Positions 5,785 to 6,223 of a stretch of 6,223 nt of DNA are shown piece after piece; position 1 is the stretch's first letter, and each line of letters opens with the position of its first letter. Position numbers and translations under genes: made by a program. The notes beneath the pieces were generated by a model. It ran no database searches and was not told the DNA's origin. It was given only the letters and a program-made list of their open reading frames with translations. The stretch is from Parvularculaceae bacterium (GTDB taxonomy: Bacteria; Pseudomonadota; Alphaproteobacteria; Caulobacterales; Parvularculaceae): positions 1 to 6,223 of the forward strand of contig SHAI01000149.1 in the NCBI GenBank assembly GCA_004213235.1. Reading direction: 5' to 3'.

Positions 5785-5813
5785 GTCGCGGCTGTATCAT
5801 CGCCAGCCACGAC
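5785..5813 (-). terminator. Hairpin after tig, possible terminator
   Basis: Arms 5785-5793 and 5805-5813 form a 9-bp stem with one G-U pair and an 11-nt loop on the minus-strand transcript, 14 nt after the tig stop. It is followed by GTGATTTGTG, not a real U tract, so it may be a weak or Rho-assisted terminator or only a 3'-end stabiliser. Confidence 0.4.
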
Positions 5814-5826
5814 AATCTAGACGCGA

Positions 5827-6223
5827 TTAGATGTCGCCGTCGGGATCTTCGAATAATTCGTCTTTCGAGACCGTCTTCTCCGTCACCGTTGCACGTTCGA
5901 AGATAAAGTCGACAACCTTTTCCTCGAATAGCGGGGCACGGATCTGGGCAATCACGTCCGGATTTTGCGTATAAAATTCAAGAACCTGCCGCGGATCTAT
6001 ATCCTGACCCTGCATTTGCAGCATTTGCGCTTCCTGAAGTGCGCGCTGCTGAACGGCTTGCTGTAGCTGATCCGCCGGTACCTTTACGTCGGCCTTTTTA
6101 CCGATTTCCGCCAGAACGAGCCCCAATCGCACGCGGCGCTCGGCAATCTTGCGATATTCATCTTTCAGCTCGTCTTCGGACTTATCCTTGTCCGCCTCGT
6201 CGGGGCCTGCGCTTTGCACCTGG
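5827..6223 (-). CDS. tig: Trigger factor, C-terminal part, cut by window edge
   Basis: The minus-strand frame is open to the window edge and ends with TAA at 5827-5829, giving about 132 residues of C-terminal trigger factor. Trigger factor is the ribosome-bound chaperone with peptidyl-prolyl isomerase activity that receives nascent chains. The part seen is the helical C-terminal domain that forms the chaperone cradle, with the typical stretches YRKIAERRVRLGLVLAEIG, FYTQNPDVIAQIRAPLFEEK and TVTEKTVSKDELF. The ribosome-binding and PPIase domains lie outside the window. The GTG at 6217-6219 is an internal valine codon, not the start: the frame continues upstream with a Gln codon. A Q-rich patch (QQAVQQRALQEAQMLQMQGQ) lies mid-fragment. 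Position directly upstream of clpP is the usual proteobacterial arrangement. The identity is firm. Confidence 0.95.
   Translation of the reverse strand, partial: QVQSAGPDEADKDKSEDELKDEYRKIAERRVRLGLVLAEIGKKADVKVPADQLQQAVQQRALQEAQMLQMQGQDIDPRQVLEFYTQNPDVIAQIRAPLFEEKVVDFIFERATVTEKTVSKDELFEDPDGDI

Larger units (their letters stand above)
5483..5826. other. Gene-free spacer between tig and clpP
   Basis: About 340 nt with no supportable gene. From tig toward clpP on the minus strand it holds: a hairpin after tig (5785-5813), a heat-shock-like promoter candidate (5686-5714), a run of alternating CCCC and GGGG blocks able to form competing small hairpins (5615-5636), a GCCGG/CCGGC hairpin (5551-5570) and a 12-bp palindrome (5527-5538). 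An open frame on the plus strand running from within clpP through this spacer looks like a shadow: its residues are biased to R and H and match no family I know. Confidence 0.7.

Noticed and set aside
5087..5830. Plus-strand open frame of 247 codons across clpP and the tig-clpP spacer
   Set aside because: It is mostly antisense to clpP and rich in R and H from reversed G+C-rich codons. It has no recognisable domain, so I treat it as a shadow.

Overview
The window is a stretch of an alphaproteobacterial chromosome. Every gene I can support lies on the minus strand. In transcription order (right to left) they are: the 3' end of tig (trigger factor), clpP, clpX, lon, and the 5' end of a short chorismate mutase/PchB-like gene. 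The order tig-clpP-clpX-lon is the classic protein quality-control cluster of proteobacteria. The protein texts look alphaproteobacterial: a ClpP beginning MKDPN, a ClpX with a glycine/serine-rich lead before the zinc site, and a Lon with a proline/glutamine-rich tail. Base composition is moderate, somewhat above half G+C by eye. I cannot name the genus; a marine Rhodospirillales-like or neighbouring lineage is only a guess.

Layout. 1-142 is the N-terminal 47 codons of a chorismate mutase-fold protein. 143-339 is a spacer holding a long hairpin (possible lon terminator) and a 13-nt tandem repeat that runs into the lon stop codon. 340-2739 is lon, complete. 2740-3007 holds a clear clpX terminator, an inverted repeat and a candidate lon promoter. 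3008-4318 is clpX, complete, starting with GTG. 4319-4855 is a 537-nt gene-free leader with the most unusual structure in the window: a 28-nt repeat in about three copies ending at the clpX Shine-Dalgarno, a 9-bp A+T-rich inverted repeat, a candidate promoter, and a strong hairpin just after clpP. 4856-5482 (or 5500) is clpP, complete. 5483-5826 is a gene-free spacer with a tig 3' hairpin, a heat-shock-like promoter candidate, G/C-run hairpins and a 12-bp palindrome. 5827-6223 is the C-terminal part of tig.

The proteins act together. Trigger factor binds nascent chains at the ribosome exit. ClpX unfolds tagged or specific substrates and feeds them into the ClpP chamber. Lon is a separate one-polypeptide ATPase-protease for damaged proteins and short-lived regulators. 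All catalytic and nucleotide-binding residues I looked for are present in ClpP, ClpX and Lon, so these genes look functional and ordinary.

I see no mobile element, CRISPR array, RNA gene or defence system. The points worth a second look are in the spacers: each gene seems able to be transcribed separately, the clpX leader carries tandem hairpin-forming repeats with start codons in three frames, and the gene after lon is a chorismate mutase-like gene and not the hupB often found there.
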